From Yoonia rosea (GTDB lineage: Bacteria > Pseudomonadota > Alphaproteobacteria > Rhodobacterales > Rhodobacteraceae), in assembly GCF_900156505.1 (NCBI RefSeq), contig NZ_FTPR01000002.1, positions 558,001 to 622,000 on the forward strand: a stretch of DNA of 64,000 nucleotides, written 5' to 3'. The position numbers and the translations under genes are program-made. Below the pieces are notes generated by a model, which saw only the letters and a program-made list of their open reading frames with translations, searched no databases and was not told the origin of the DNA. This document shows positions 9,670 to 18,649 of this stretch, piece by piece (position 1 is the stretch's first letter; each line of letters starts with the position of its first letter).

Positions 9670-9885
9670 ATGACGAAGAAACCTGAACTTGCCCCCGAAC
9701 ATGTCAGCGAAGTGATCCAGATGGCGCTGTCGGATCACGTCAGCTTTGCGGATATCCACCGCGAATACGGGATTGGCGAGAAAGACGTCAAAGCCCTGAT
9801 GCGCGACACCCTGAAAACCGGCAGTTACCGCGCATGGCGTAAACGCGTCCGCGATTTTTCGGACAGACGGGCGCATTATAAATAG
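9670..9885 (+). CDS. Small DUF2805/TIGR03643-type protein
   Basis: 71 residues, MTKKPELAPEHVSEVIQ..., with a helix-turn-helix-like middle (SFADIHREYGIGEKDVKALM) and a strongly basic end (RAWRKRVRDFSDRRAHYK). It matches the compact TIGR03643/DUF2805 family as I remember it. The function is unknown; DNA or RNA binding is plausible from the charge and HTH-like pattern. ATG 9670 follows GGAAGG closely. It lies 35 bp before the ABC1-kinase gene on the same strand and may be co-transcribed with it. Confidence 0.65.
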   Translation: MTKKPELAPEHVSEVIQMALSDHVSFADIHREYGIGEKDVKALMRDTLKTGSYRAWRKRVRDFSDRRAHYK

Positions 9886-9920
9886 CTGGCAATGTGGCGC
9901 TACCCGCCTACCTCACTCAC

Positions 9921-11258
9921 ATGAGTGAACAAGACCCCAACGTGCGCGCCCTTGCCGTGCCTTCCAGCCGCGTATCGCGGTTTACCCGTTTGAGCGCGAT
10001 GACGGCTGGCGTTGCCGGTAATATGGCCGTCAACGGGATTGCGCAATTGGCGCAAGGCCAGCGGCCCGCAATGCGCGATTTGCTGATCACCCCGCAGAAC
10101 ATTACGCGGATCACCGAAAAGCTTGCCCAGATGCGCGGTGCGGCGATGAAGATCGGGCAACTTATGTCGATGGATACGGGTGAATTTCTCCCGCCGGAGA
10201 TGGCACAGATCATGGCGCGGCTGCGGGACAATGCCCATACGATGCCGCCCGCGCAGTTGCGGCGGGTTCTGGATACGCAGTGGCCCAAGAACTGGTTGAG
10301 CCAATTCGCAAAGTTTGATGTGCGGCCCATTGCGGCAGCCTCGATCGGGCAGGTCCATCGTGCAAGGCTAAAGGATGGCAGGGATCTTGCGATCAAGGTG
10401 CAATACCCTGGTGTGGCGGACAGCATTGACAGCGATGTGGCAAATGTCGGCGCGCTTCTGCGCATGTCAGGGCTGATCCCCAAGGGGTTCGCGCTTGCGC
10501 CTTATCTGGAAGAAGCGCGCAAGCAGCTTCATCAGGAAACGGATTATACCCGCGAAGGGCAATATCTGGCGCGGTTTGGCGCGCTTTTGGCGGACGCACC
10601 GGCATTTGATGTGCCTGCGTTTATCCCTGAATGGAGCACGCCGCAGGTATTGGCGATGTCCTATGTGGAAAGTGTGCCGATTGAAGCGGCCTTCACCCAG
10701 CCCGAGGCGGAAAGACACCGGATTGCCGATGCGCTGATCGGGCTGACCTTGCGCGAGCTGTTCGACGAAGGGCTGATGCAGTCAGACCCGAATTTCGCCA
10801 ACTATCGCTATGATCCACAGACGGGCCGGATCATCTTGCTGGATTTCGGCGCGACCTGTGAATTGAACCCGACGGTCGTGGCGCAATATCGCGCGTTACT
10901 GGCTGCTGGTTTGGTTGATGATCGCGCAGCGCTCGCGCGGATTGCGCAAGAAATCGGGTTTGTCGCGCCCGATACCGCCGACCGTCACCGCAAGGCAATT
11001 ATGGACATGATGCAGATGGCCTTTGACGCCTTGCGCGCGAACGGGCCGTTCGATTTCACCGACAAGACCCTCCCGCGTGCGATGCAGACGGCCGGGATAG
11101 CACTGGCCGAAGACGGGTTTATTCCACCGCCCTTGCCGATTGATGTCTTGCTGTTGCAACGCAAATTCGGGGGCATGTTCCTGTTGGCCAGCCAGCTGGG
11201 CGCACAGTTGGACATGTCGGGATATTTCGCACGCTACGTCGCGTCTAGCGCTCGGTAA
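9921..11258 (+). CDS. ABC1/AarF-family atypical kinase
   Basis: 445 residues of the UbiB/ADCK protein-kinase-like family. The family's K-x-G-Q motif is present as AAMKIGQLMSM, followed by the alanine-rich nucleotide loop AAASIGQVHRA and the metal-binding LLDFGA. ADCK proteins support quinone/lipid homeostasis through ATPase rather than classical kinase activity. A second member, ubiB, is at 49308-50837; this one has no ubiE neighbour and is the paralogue. ATG 9921 (MSEQDPN) is chosen over GTG 9894. The 3' end overlaps the convergent OmpA-domain gene by 14 bp. Confidence 0.88.
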   Translation: MSEQDPNVRALAVPSSRVSRFTRLSAMTAGVAGNMAVNGIAQLAQGQRPAMRDLLITPQNITRITEKLAQMRGAAMKIGQLMSMDTGEFLPPEMAQIMARLRDNAHTMPPAQLRRVLDTQWPKNWLSQFAKFDVRPIAAASIGQVHRARLKDGRDLAIKVQYPGVADSIDSDVANVGALLRMSGLIPKGFALAPYLEEARKQLHQETDYTREGQYLARFGALLADAPAFDVPAFIPEWSTPQVLAMSYVESVPIEAAFTQPEAERHRIADALIGLTLRELFDEGLMQSDPNFANYRYDPQTGRIILLDFGATCELNPTVVAQYRALLAAGLVDDRAALARIAQEIGFVAPDTADRHRKAIMDMMQMAFDALRANGPFDFTDKTLPRAMQTAGIALAEDGFIPPPLPIDVLLLQRKFGGMFLLASQLGAQLDMSGYFARYVASSAR

Positions 11259-12909
11259 GTTTCAGCTCGATCCGGCGATTCTGGGCGCGTGCTTCTGGCG
11301 TGTCGGCAGGGTTCAGCGGTTGATATTCGCCAAATCCGTTTGCGGCCAGACGGCGTGGATCAATCCCCAGATCGCTGCTCATAAAGCGCACGACCGAAAG
11401 CGCGCGGGCCTGGCTTAGCTCCCAGTTGTCTGCGAAACGCGATCCGGCTCCGACAGGAATATTGTCGGTGTGGCCGTCAACACGGATCACCCAATCAATG
11501 CCTTCGGGAATATCGTCCGCAATACTGCGCAGTATATCGGCGATATTGGCGATTTCTGCTTCGCCTGCTGGCGACAGATCGGCACTGCCGGGCTCAAAAA
11601 GCACCTCGGAAGCAAAGATAAACCGATCACCCTCGATGCGAATCCGGTCCTGACCTTCGAGGATCTGGCGCAACTCGCCAAAAAAGTCGGATTTGAAGCG
11701 TGACAGGTTCTCGGCCTCGGCGGCCAACCTTTCGGCTTCTTCCTCCAGTCGCGCGGCCTCGGCCTCGAGCCTGATGCGTTCAGCCTCTTCCAAGGCGCGC
11801 CTGCGGCGTTCCTCTGTAACGACCCGGGCAAGGGCAGTGTTCAGCTGTGCGCCCAAGGTTTCGATCTGGACTTGCGCCTCGCGGTCGGCTTCTTCTGCGA
11901 GGTTGAGCATCGATTGCAGGTTGCCCACCTGTGTGCGCAATTCGGTGATCTGTTCATTTAGCAAAGCCACCTGACGCTGGCTTTCGGCAGACAGCGCCTC
12001 TTGCGCCGCAAGTTCCTCATTCGCAAGCGCAAGAAGGGCCGCCTGTCGTTCTGCTTCGCTTTCCTCGTCGCCCAGATTGCCTTGCAGGGCTTCCAGCTCG
12101 GCGGTCAGCGTAGCGTTCCGCGCGTCAAGTTCGGCCTGTGCTGCGCGTGCGGCGGCCAGCAGCGTCAGCGTGTCCTCTGCTTCTTGCCGCTGCCGTTCGA
12201 GATTAAGTGTCATCGCTGTCAGTTCGGTGTCTGCATTTGCTAGCCGCTCGCGCAGCGCTTCGGCGGCGGCGGCGCTGGTCAGTTGATCGGCCTCCAGCGC
12301 CGTGATCCGCGCGGTATTGGCGTCATTCTCGCTTTCCAGATCGGCGACCAGTGCCTCCAGCGCTTCGCGGCGGGCGGCGGCAAGTCGCGCGGCCTCTGCG
12401 CCCGCGTCGATTTCAGTGCGGGCCTGTGCAAGGGCGAGGTTGAGTGCTTCCTGCTCTGACAGCAGTCGTTCCTGCTCGGCTTCCAACCCCGCAATATTGG
12501 CAAGCGCGTCACTGCGTGCGCTCAGAAGCCCCGCGACCTGTGCCTCGAATTGCGTGATTTGGGTTTGCGCCTGCGCCAGTGCCTGATCCTGCGCGTCCCG
12601 TTCGGCGATCAGTGCGGCAATCCTTCCGGCCTGCCGTGTGGCCTCTGCGTTGGCGGCATCAAGATCGGCGGTCAGCGACGCGTTGGTATCACGTGCAAGC
12701 CCGAGCGTGGCTGTCAGCGCTGCGACCTCATTGTTCAGGGCGTCCAGCTCGGTTTCCTGCCCGGTGATTTGTTGGCGTAGCACGAACTGGATGACCATAA
12801 AGATCGTCAACACGAACATCAGGACCAGCAAAAGCCCGGTCATCGCATCCACAAAACCCGGCCAGATGGCGTTTTGGAAACGGTTCGATGATCTGCGGCT
12901 CAGCGCCAT
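11245..12909 (-). CDS. MotB-like stator/OmpA-domain protein with very long periplasmic coiled coil
   Basis: 554 residues. Residues about 16-45 form one transmembrane helix containing WPGFVDAMTGLLLVLMFVL, where the Asp is placed as in MotB/ExbD ion-binding helices. Residues about 50-400 are an almost unbroken Ala/Glu/Leu/Arg-rich coiled coil. Residues about 415-554 are an OmpA/MotB peptidoglycan-binding domain with VDGHTDNIPVG, NWELSQARALSVV and AQNRRIELKL. It starts 3 bp after the stop of the MotA/ExbB-like gene, so the two form one operon. The inferred role is an ion-driven motor anchored to peptidoglycan; its purpose is unknown. It is not the flagellar stator, which is encoded separately by motA and motB in this window. 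Confidence 0.8.
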   Translation of the reverse strand: MALSRRSSNRFQNAIWPGFVDAMTGLLLVLMFVLTIFMVIQFVLRQQITGQETELDALNNEVAALTATLGLARDTNASLTADLDAANAEATRQAGRIAALIAERDAQDQALAQAQTQITQFEAQVAGLLSARSDALANIAGLEAEQERLLSEQEALNLALAQARTEIDAGAEAARLAAARREALEALVADLESENDANTARITALEADQLTSAAAAEALRERLANADTELTAMTLNLERQRQEAEDTLTLLAAARAAQAELDARNATLTAELEALQGNLGDEESEAERQAALLALANEELAAQEALSAESQRQVALLNEQITELRTQVGNLQSMLNLAEEADREAQVQIETLGAQLNTALARVVTEERRRRALEEAERIRLEAEAARLEEEAERLAAEAENLSRFKSDFFGELRQILEGQDRIRIEGDRFIFASEVLFEPGSADLSPAGEAEIANIADILRSIADDIPEGIDWVIRVDGHTDNIPVGAGSRFADNWELSQARALSVVRFMSSDLGIDPRRLAANGFGEYQPLNPADTPEARAQNRRIELKLTER

Positions 12910-12912
12910 GGA

Positions 12913-14103
12913 TCAGCCTCTGTCCTTGATCGCATTTGCCAGATTTGCAATCTCGCTGCGCAGGTCGCCGACGCTTTCCTGACGGCCTGCGGACATCTCT
13001 TCGAGGATGCGGAGCAGTTGCACGTCAATGGACCGCAGGCGCATCCGGCTTTCGGCATCGATGCCTTCCATCCCGCTGTCGTCCAGTTTCTGGATCAGCG
13101 CTTCTTGGCCGATGGCAACACGTTCGAGCATTTCCGATGTCGCATTGGCCGCGGAGCTTTGCGCCATCTTCTCAATCGCCGTTGCCAGCGCATTGAATTT
13201 CTTGTCATTCTCTTCGCGGTCGGCGTCTGTCTGGCCCATCATCATCTGGATGGTGTCCATCAGCTCGCCCAATTGTTCCACAAAGGGGCCCATCGCGCTG
13301 AGGTCGGCACCAATGGCCCCCTCTTCGCCATCAATCCCGACGCGGGTGATCGTGGATAGCCACTCTTCGAGTTCGCGGTAGAAACGGTTTTGGCCATGGC
13401 CGGCAAAAAGCTCTAAAAGCCCCACGATCAAAGATCCGGCAAGCCCGAGCAGCGAGCTGGAAAACGCCGTGCCCATGCCGCCCAGTTGCGCTTCGAGCCC
13501 TGATTGCAGGCGGGCGAAAATATCGGCACCACTTTCCCCCTCGCCGGGGTTCAGCGACCGGATGGTTTCAACCAGCGCAGGCACGGTCGTGGCCAGACCA
13601 TAGAATGTGCCCAATAGACCAAGGAAAATAAGGACGTTGCCGATATAGCGTGTGATTTCGCGATCTTCGTCGATCCGCTGTGCGACAGAATCAAGGATAG
13701 ACCGGCCAGAGGTTGAGGACACCTGCGTGCGCGCCCCGCGTGAGCGCAAGAGCGTGGCAAGCGGGGCAAGAAGCGAGGGAGCCGCACTATACGAATGCCC
13801 GCCTTGTTCCCGCGCAAACCGTTCGATCCAGCGGACCGAATTCATCAGTAGAAAGACTTGATTAAAGCAGGACAGCACGCCCAGCACAAACACGCCAAGA
13901 ATGACCCCGTTCAGGTAGGGGTTTGACTGATAGATCGCTGTGATCTGCTCCAGCCCAAGGTAAAAGCCCGCGCCGACCAGCCCGATCACGGTCAGCATGA
14001 AAAGAAGCTGACGAATGGGCAGTGTGAACTGCGGTTGCGATTTGGGTTCCCGTTTGTCCGACACGGATTGGGGCCTCATATTGTGTGACTGCTTCGCTCG
14101 CAT
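12913..14103 (-). CDS. MotA/TolQ/ExbB-type proton-channel protein
   Basis: 396 residues. There is a hydrophobic pair near the N-terminus (about 30-85), a cytoplasmic stretch, then two more helices: YIGNVLIFLGLLGTFYGLATTV, the conserved TolQ/MotA channel helix, and GMGTAFSSSLLGLAGSLIVG. A C-terminal helical cytoplasmic tail of about 150 residues follows. The architecture fits an inner-membrane pentamer around a dimer of the OmpA-domain partner encoded immediately downstream. Start 14103 is the longest ATG; ATG 14079 (MRPQSVSDK) is an alternative and neither has a strong ribosome site. The family resembles ZorA only in the channel domain. Confidence 0.8.
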   Translation of the reverse strand: MRAKQSHNMRPQSVSDKREPKSQPQFTLPIRQLLFMLTVIGLVGAGFYLGLEQITAIYQSNPYLNGVILGVFVLGVLSCFNQVFLLMNSVRWIERFAREQGGHSYSAAPSLLAPLATLLRSRGARTQVSSTSGRSILDSVAQRIDEDREITRYIGNVLIFLGLLGTFYGLATTVPALVETIRSLNPGEGESGADIFARLQSGLEAQLGGMGTAFSSSLLGLAGSLIVGLLELFAGHGQNRFYRELEEWLSTITRVGIDGEEGAIGADLSAMGPFVEQLGELMDTIQMMMGQTDADREENDKKFNALATAIEKMAQSSAANATSEMLERVAIGQEALIQKLDDSGMEGIDAESRMRLRSIDVQLLRILEEMSAGRQESVGDLRSEIANLANAIKDRG

Positions 14104-14149
14104 AACACCATATGGCTGAACTTACACAAACCCAAACAAATTCGGGCCT

Positions 14150-14683
14150 TCAGTCTGTTGCCGTCAAAGCACGCACACGCGCAACCAACCAGTCCATGTC
14201 GGTGTCTTTTATGCCGAGCTCCGCGAGGTGGTTGGCCGTATTGAACAGATATTCGGTGTTCGGCCCGCGTCCGCCGACCGCACCTGCAATCATCTGCGCC
14301 TGTTTTTCAAGGTCGAACTGGCAATACTGCACATGATCGCGGTCAATCACATAGGTCAGCGCCTGCAATGGTGCGCCTTGATCGTCGATCAGTGTAACGG
14401 TTTCTTCGTAATAGGCAGATGAGATCAACTCGCGTTCACGCAGTTGCGCCAGAACAGTGTCGGTCTCGTTCTCGGCCACCTGAAAGGCCACGCCGGTACA
14501 TTGCCCGCCCGCTTGCGCATCAAGCGCAAGCACAAGGCCGGGGTCATCCTCGGTGCCGCGGTGATGGATGCTGAGCATGCAAAAACTGCGGTGATAGTCA
14601 GGCAGCCGCGCCTTGACTTGACGTACCGGCGTGAAGCCGGGGTTCCACAAAAGTGAACCGTATCCGAAAACCCAAAGTGCCAT
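14150..14683 (-). CDS. Gamma-glutamylcyclotransferase, ChaC-like
   Basis: 177 residues. The N-terminal WVFGYGSLLWNPGF is the ChaC signature for the substrate-binding loop, and the glutamate expected to act as general base is in the later acidic region. ChaC enzymes cleave glutathione to 5-oxoproline and Cys-Gly in the cytosol. ATG 14683 is preceded by GGAAGGG at good spacing; the frame is open ten codons further. It lies 54 bp downstream of idi on the same strand, so it may be read through from the bacteriochlorophyll operon, although the gap suggests looser linkage. Confidence 0.88.
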   Translation of the reverse strand: MALWVFGYGSLLWNPGFTPVRQVKARLPDYHRSFCMLSIHHRGTEDDPGLVLALDAQAGGQCTGVAFQVAENETDTVLAQLRERELISSAYYEETVTLIDDQGAPLQALTYVIDRDHVQYCQFDLEKQAQMIAGAVGGRGPNTEYLFNTANHLAELGIKDTDMDWLVARVRALTATD

Positions 14684-14737
14684 GGTGCGTGTCCCTTCCT
14701 TGAACACGCCCATAACACCGGTTTGGAGGAAACGGAA

Positions 14738-15271
14738 CTAGACCGCGCGGAGCAGATCGCCAAAGATCGCAGCAGTGTGATCTTGCAGGTAAATCCGCAG
14801 CCAGGGTGTGTATTGCGCAGGGTGCCGCGCCACATCGGCAGAGAGTTCGTAAAAGTCGACCCAGCGGGTGTCCATCACTTCTTCGGGGTTGGGCTTGACC
14901 ACCAGATTATTGGGGGCGTCAGCGACGAAGACCTCGACAACCTCGTGTTCGATCAGCCCGCCACCCACATCGGCCCGATACTCGATCTGGTCACGGTGGG
15001 ATGGATAAAGCCCCTTGATCCCCAATTCTTCGTCCAGACGGCGCATCGCGCAATCGGTGGGGTCTTCGTCCCATTCGGGGTGGGTGCAGCAGGTGTTCGC
15101 CCAAAGCCCGGGTGTGTGGTATTTGCCCATCGCGCGCTGCTGGATCAAGACGCGGCCACGGTTGATCACAAAGACACTGACCGCCTTGTGCTTGAGGCCC
15201 CGCACATGCGCATCCAGTTTCTCGACCGGTTTGAGTTTGCCGTTCTCCCAGGCCGGGATCATGATCGTCAT
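14738..15271 (-). CDS. idi: Isopentenyl-diphosphate delta-isomerase, type I
   Basis: 177 residues, Nudix fold. It converts IPP to DMAPP, supplying prenyl units for carotenoids and the bacteriochlorophyll tail. The catalytic Cys lies in WANTCCTHP, and the Nudix-like segment is present as AMRRLDEELGI. The start ATG overlaps the bchP stop (ATGA at 15268-15271), so the two are translationally coupled. In Rhodobacter capsulatus the same small ORF follows bchP in the photosynthesis cluster, which supports a light-pigment role. Confidence 0.96.
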   Translation of the reverse strand: MTIMIPAWENGKLKPVEKLDAHVRGLKHKAVSVFVINRGRVLIQQRAMGKYHTPGLWANTCCTHPEWDEDPTDCAMRRLDEELGIKGLYPSHRDQIEYRADVGGGLIEHEVVEVFVADAPNNLVVKPNPEEVMDTRWVDFYELSADVARHPAQYTPWLRIYLQDHTAAIFGDLLRAV

Positions 15272-16449
15272 GTCCGCAACGGTGATACCAGTCGCGTCAG
15301 ATGCGCGAGGTTCTTAATGCCGATTTTCAGGTGTGCCATGGGACGCGCCTTTACCAGTTTCTTGTTCATATAAGCCTCAAACGTGAGCTTTTGCACGTCG
15401 ACATCATGACACAGGGACACAAACCGCTCGCGTCGTTCGTCGCTGCGGTAATAGGCGTTTTGCATCGCACCCAAAACCCGGAAAACCTGTTTGTGTTCGC
15501 GCATGAAGAGTTTGCGGGCCAGTTGCAAATCCTTTACGCGACCTGATGCCAAAGTGGCCGCTGCTGCGGTCGCGGCAACGCGTCCGCCAACCATCGCATA
15601 GTAGATCCCTTCGCCCGATGACGGCGCCACAACGCCCGCCGCATCGCCTGCCAGCACCACATCTTTGCCGTTGTCCCAGCAATCAAGCGGTTTGAGCGGA
15701 ATGGGCGCGCCTTCTTTACGGATCGTCTTGCAATCGGTCAGGCCAGAGGCCGCACGCAGATCGGCAGTGGCTTTCTTAACGTCAACGGATTTGATCAAGG
15801 ACCCCATGCCGACGCTGGCTTGCCCGCCGTGGGGGAAGACCCAGCCATAGAAATCGGGTGAAATCCTGCCATCATAGATCACGTCACACCGTGCGGGATC
15901 GTAGGTGGCGGTCGCTGCCGGCGCTTCGATGATTTCGTGGTAGGCAATCACGTAGGGGATTTTATCGCCGTCTTTGATTTCGGCCCGCGCCACGTTGGAG
16001 CGCGCCCCATCAGCGCCGATGACCAGCTTTGTGGTCAGTTTCATCTCATTCCCGCTGACCTTGTCGCGGTACATCACATGGGTGCCCTCTGCGTCACGTT
16101 CGATCTTGGTGAAAGTTCCCGTGTAGCGATGCGCGCCGGCGTCCTTGGCCCGTTTGCGCAGGAATTCGTCGAAGTGTTCGCGGTCAACCATGCCGACATA
16201 GCCGTTCTCGATCGGGATATCGACCTGCCGTCCTGTGGGCGAGATCATGCGCGCGGTGTTCACTTTGGCCACGATCTGGGCGTCGGGGATAAAGAAATCT
16301 TCGATCAAACGCGGAGGAACAGCGCCACCGCAAGGTTTGATCCGCCCGTCACGGTCGATAAAGGCGACCTTGTGACCGGACCGTGCGAGGTCTTCTGCGG
16401 CAGTGGCCCCTGACGGGCCTCCGCCCACGACAACGACATCATATTGCAT
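15268..16449 (-). CDS. bchP: Geranylgeranyl reductase (bacteriochlorophyll phytyl reductase)
   Basis: 393 residues. Flavin-dependent enzyme that reduces three double bonds of geranylgeranyl-bacteriochlorophyll to the phytyl form. The N-terminal dinucleotide fold VVVVGGGPSGATAAEDLA is followed by FIDRDGRIKPCGGAVPPRLI, characteristic of BchP/ChlP. A second FAD motif, VVLAGDAAGVVAPSSGEGI, lies near residue 270. AGGAG eight bases before ATG 16449 supports the start. It lies 3 bp after the PucC-like gene and overlaps idi, within the bchG operon. Confidence 0.97.
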   Translation of the reverse strand: MQYDVVVVGGGPSGATAAEDLARSGHKVAFIDRDGRIKPCGGAVPPRLIEDFFIPDAQIVAKVNTARMISPTGRQVDIPIENGYVGMVDREHFDEFLRKRAKDAGAHRYTGTFTKIERDAEGTHVMYRDKVSGNEMKLTTKLVIGADGARSNVARAEIKDGDKIPYVIAYHEIIEAPAATATYDPARCDVIYDGRISPDFYGWVFPHGGQASVGMGSLIKSVDVKKATADLRAASGLTDCKTIRKEGAPIPLKPLDCWDNGKDVVLAGDAAGVVAPSSGEGIYYAMVGGRVAATAAAATLASGRVKDLQLARKLFMREHKQVFRVLGAMQNAYYRSDERRERFVSLCHDVDVQKLTFEAYMNKKLVKARPMAHLKIGIKNLAHLTRLVSPLRT

Positions 16450-16452
16450 GTG

Positions 16453-17733
16453 CTATTCTCCTGGAACGAGCGTGGCGGACGGCATTTTGCGATCCATGAT
16501 TTTGGCTGCCATTGTGGCGGCGGCGATAAAGATGGCGGCTTCAGCGATGAACACGATCCCGAAGGCCTGGGTGTCGGTCATGGTGACGCGCAAGGCATCA
16601 ACCATGCCTGCGCCAACCAATCCGCCGAAACCGGCGGCGATGGCCTGTGCCGCACCCCAAAGCCCCATGCGGGTGCCTTCGCGGCGCGCGGCCCCTGCGG
16701 CGGCCAGCGCCATCATTGAGCCAATCGCCGCGACAGCAAACATGCCGTTAAAGAACCCCAGCAGGACGACTGCGGGGACGAGCGGAGCACTTGGGCCGAT
16801 GGGTCCGAGGAATGTGATGAGGATCAGCGATGCGGCAGAGCCGACACAGCCCGTCATTACCCAGTTGCGCAATGCGCCGATCTTAAAACCAGTGGCCAAG
16901 ATGCCGACGGCGAGCATGCCGATGAACACACCACCGTTTTGCGCGCCCGAAAGCGAGGTCGATTGCCCAGGCGTGAAGCCGAAGACGAGGCCGGCGTAGG
17001 GTTCAAGGATCAGTTCCTGCATGAAATAGGCGGTCATCGACAGGAAAACGAAGATCGTGAAATTGCGCGCTTTGCGTTCGGACCAGACCTCTTTCAGCCC
17101 CTCCATGAAGGGTGTTGGATCCGGCTCGCGCACGGCAATCAGATTGCGTTCGATCCGCCAGACGGCAAGACAGGTCACGAGTGTTGCGATTGTCACAACG
17201 CACCCGACAATCCTGATCAAGAGCAGCGGCGTATAGGGGTCAATCAACTGCCCCACGATCCCTGCGGTCATTGCGATCCCGAAAATCATCATCAACCAAG
17301 TGATCGTGGCGGCGGCAGCACGGCGGTGCGGTGAGGTCGTCGTGGCCAACAGCGCCAGCAATGATGTGCCCGACGCGCCAACGCCAAGGCCGATCAGCGT
17401 ATAGGCGACGATTGAAACGGTCAGGCCAAGCGCAAAGGATTGCGCGAAAGCCAAGACCCCACAGGCCGCAGCGAAAGCACCGAGCGCCAGCGCCACCATA
17501 CCGCCGATAATCCAGCGTGTCCGGTGCCCACCTGTGTCGGAATAGAACCCCCAATGAGGGCGTGTCAGTTGAATACCGTAGTGCAAGCCGACCAAAAGAC
17601 CCGGCAGGATCGCTGGCAGCGAAAGCTCAACTACCATCAGCCGGTTCAGTGTCGACGTTGTCAGGACGACAATCGCCCCCAGTGCCATTTGCACAAAACC
17701 AAGCCGGACAATCTGAAACCATGAGAGTGTCAT
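16453..17733 (-). CDS. PucC/LhaA-type MFS protein (ORF428/Bch2 homologue) of the bchG-bchP operon
   Basis: 426 residues, with about twelve transmembrane segments. It belongs to the bacteriochlorophyll-delivery (BCD) branch of the MFS that includes PucC and LhaA, which help assemble light-harvesting complexes. The length and position between bchG and bchP match ORF428 of the R. capsulatus photosynthesis cluster. ATG 17733 (MTLSWFQIVRLG) has GGAGG five bases upstream, inside the end of bchG, and lies 1 bp after the bchG stop; a longer ORF start would overlap bchG. The likely role is handling newly phytylated bacteriochlorophyll, by family inference. Confidence 0.9.
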   Translation of the reverse strand: MTLSWFQIVRLGFVQMALGAIVVLTTSTLNRLMVVELSLPAILPGLLVGLHYGIQLTRPHWGFYSDTGGHRTRWIIGGMVALALGAFAAACGVLAFAQSFALGLTVSIVAYTLIGLGVGASGTSLLALLATTTSPHRRAAAATITWLMMIFGIAMTAGIVGQLIDPYTPLLLIRIVGCVVTIATLVTCLAVWRIERNLIAVREPDPTPFMEGLKEVWSERKARNFTIFVFLSMTAYFMQELILEPYAGLVFGFTPGQSTSLSGAQNGGVFIGMLAVGILATGFKIGALRNWVMTGCVGSAASLILITFLGPIGPSAPLVPAVVLLGFFNGMFAVAAIGSMMALAAAGAARREGTRMGLWGAAQAIAAGFGGLVGAGMVDALRVTMTDTQAFGIVFIAEAAIFIAAATMAAKIMDRKMPSATLVPGE

Positions 17734-17734
17734 A

Positions 17735-18649
17735 TCAGCCTCCAATGCTCCGCAAAGCAACGGCGCTGATCATCATGCCGCTGATGTAGAACAGAATACC
17801 CATGCCCTGATACCAGGGCGTCTTGCCTTCGGGGTCGCGCAGCAGAACGCGCATCGCGCCCAATTGCACCGCCAGCATCGCCATAACGCCCAGGGCAAAG
17901 CCGGGTTTGCCCCAATAGGTCAGCAGGCCGATGACGATGACCTGTGGCACCGCCATGATCCAGCAGGCGACCTGTGCTGCGCGCGCGGGCCCAAGTGTGA
18001 CAGGCAGCGACCGCAGGCCAGTGGCGCGGTCGCCTTCAATCGCTTTGAAATCGTTGAGTGTCATGATTCCGTGCGCCCCGATGCCGTAAAGCACGGCAAT
18101 CACGATCACCTGCGGGCTGGGCGCGCCAGCGGCGACAACAGCAGCACCAGTGATCCATGGCAAGGTCTCATAAGCGAGGCCGCAAAGCCCCGGGCCCCAC
18201 CAACCGGATTTTTTGGCGCGGATCGGCTCGGCCGAATAGGCCCAAGCTGCGGCAACAGCCAGTAGAGTGGCGCCGAAGCCCCAAGGGCCCAGCTGATACC
18301 CAACCGCCAGCCCCAACACAGTCATTGCGAGTGCGATATAGAGCCCCCAACGTCCGGGAATGCGCCCTGAAGGAATCGGGCGGTCTGGCTCGTTGATCGC
18401 GTCAACATGCCGGTCGCACCAATCATTCGCGGCCTGCGACATGCCGCAGACGATCGGGCCGGCAAGCACGACGCCCAAGACCACGAAAAACCATTGGCCA
18501 GAAGGGCTTATGCCGGATGAAACGACGCCGCAAAGATAGGCCCACATCGGAGGGAACCATGTTACAGGTTTGATGAGCCGCAGCATCGCGCGCGGTTCGG
18601 GCCAGCGGCGTATGACTGGTTCAATCTGTAAGTCTGACGTTACACTCAT
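17735..18649 (-). CDS. bchG: Bacteriochlorophyll a synthase (chlorophyll synthase, geranylgeranyl transferase)
   Basis: 304 residues, UbiA-family intramembrane prenyltransferase with about eight helices. It esterifies bacteriochlorophyllide a with geranylgeranyl diphosphate. The first aspartate-rich motif is in NDWCDRHVDAINEPDRP (about residues 75-91) and the second is in TLNDFKAIEGDRATG. The N-terminal PEPRAMLRLIKPVTWFPPMWA is typical of BchG. First gene of the operon bchG > PucC-like > bchP > idi. The start codon lies between two PpsR-like palindromes, one of them inside codons 2-8. In other Rhodobacteraceae ppsR is commonly found upstream of bchG; here the next gene is motB, divergent. Confidence 0.97.
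   Translation of the reverse strand: MSVTSDLQIEPVIRRWPEPRAMLRLIKPVTWFPPMWAYLCGVVSSGISPSGQWFFVVLGVVLAGPIVCGMSQAANDWCDRHVDAINEPDRPIPSGRIPGRWGLYIALAMTVLGLAVGYQLGPWGFGATLLAVAAAWAYSAEPIRAKKSGWWGPGLCGLAYETLPWITGAAVVAAGAPSPQVIVIAVLYGIGAHGIMTLNDFKAIEGDRATGLRSLPVTLGPARAAQVACWIMAVPQVIVIGLLTYWGKPGFALGVMAMLAVQLGAMRVLLRDPEGKTPWYQGMGILFYISGMMISAVALRSIGG

Noticed and set aside
11245..14103. Zorya-type anti-phage system (ZorA/ZorB)
   Set aside because: The pair has the same kind of channel and peptidoglycan-binding domains, but the long coiled coil is in the OmpA-domain protein rather than as a cytoplasmic tail of the channel protein, and no ZorC/ZorD or ZorE nuclease/helicase gene is beside it.
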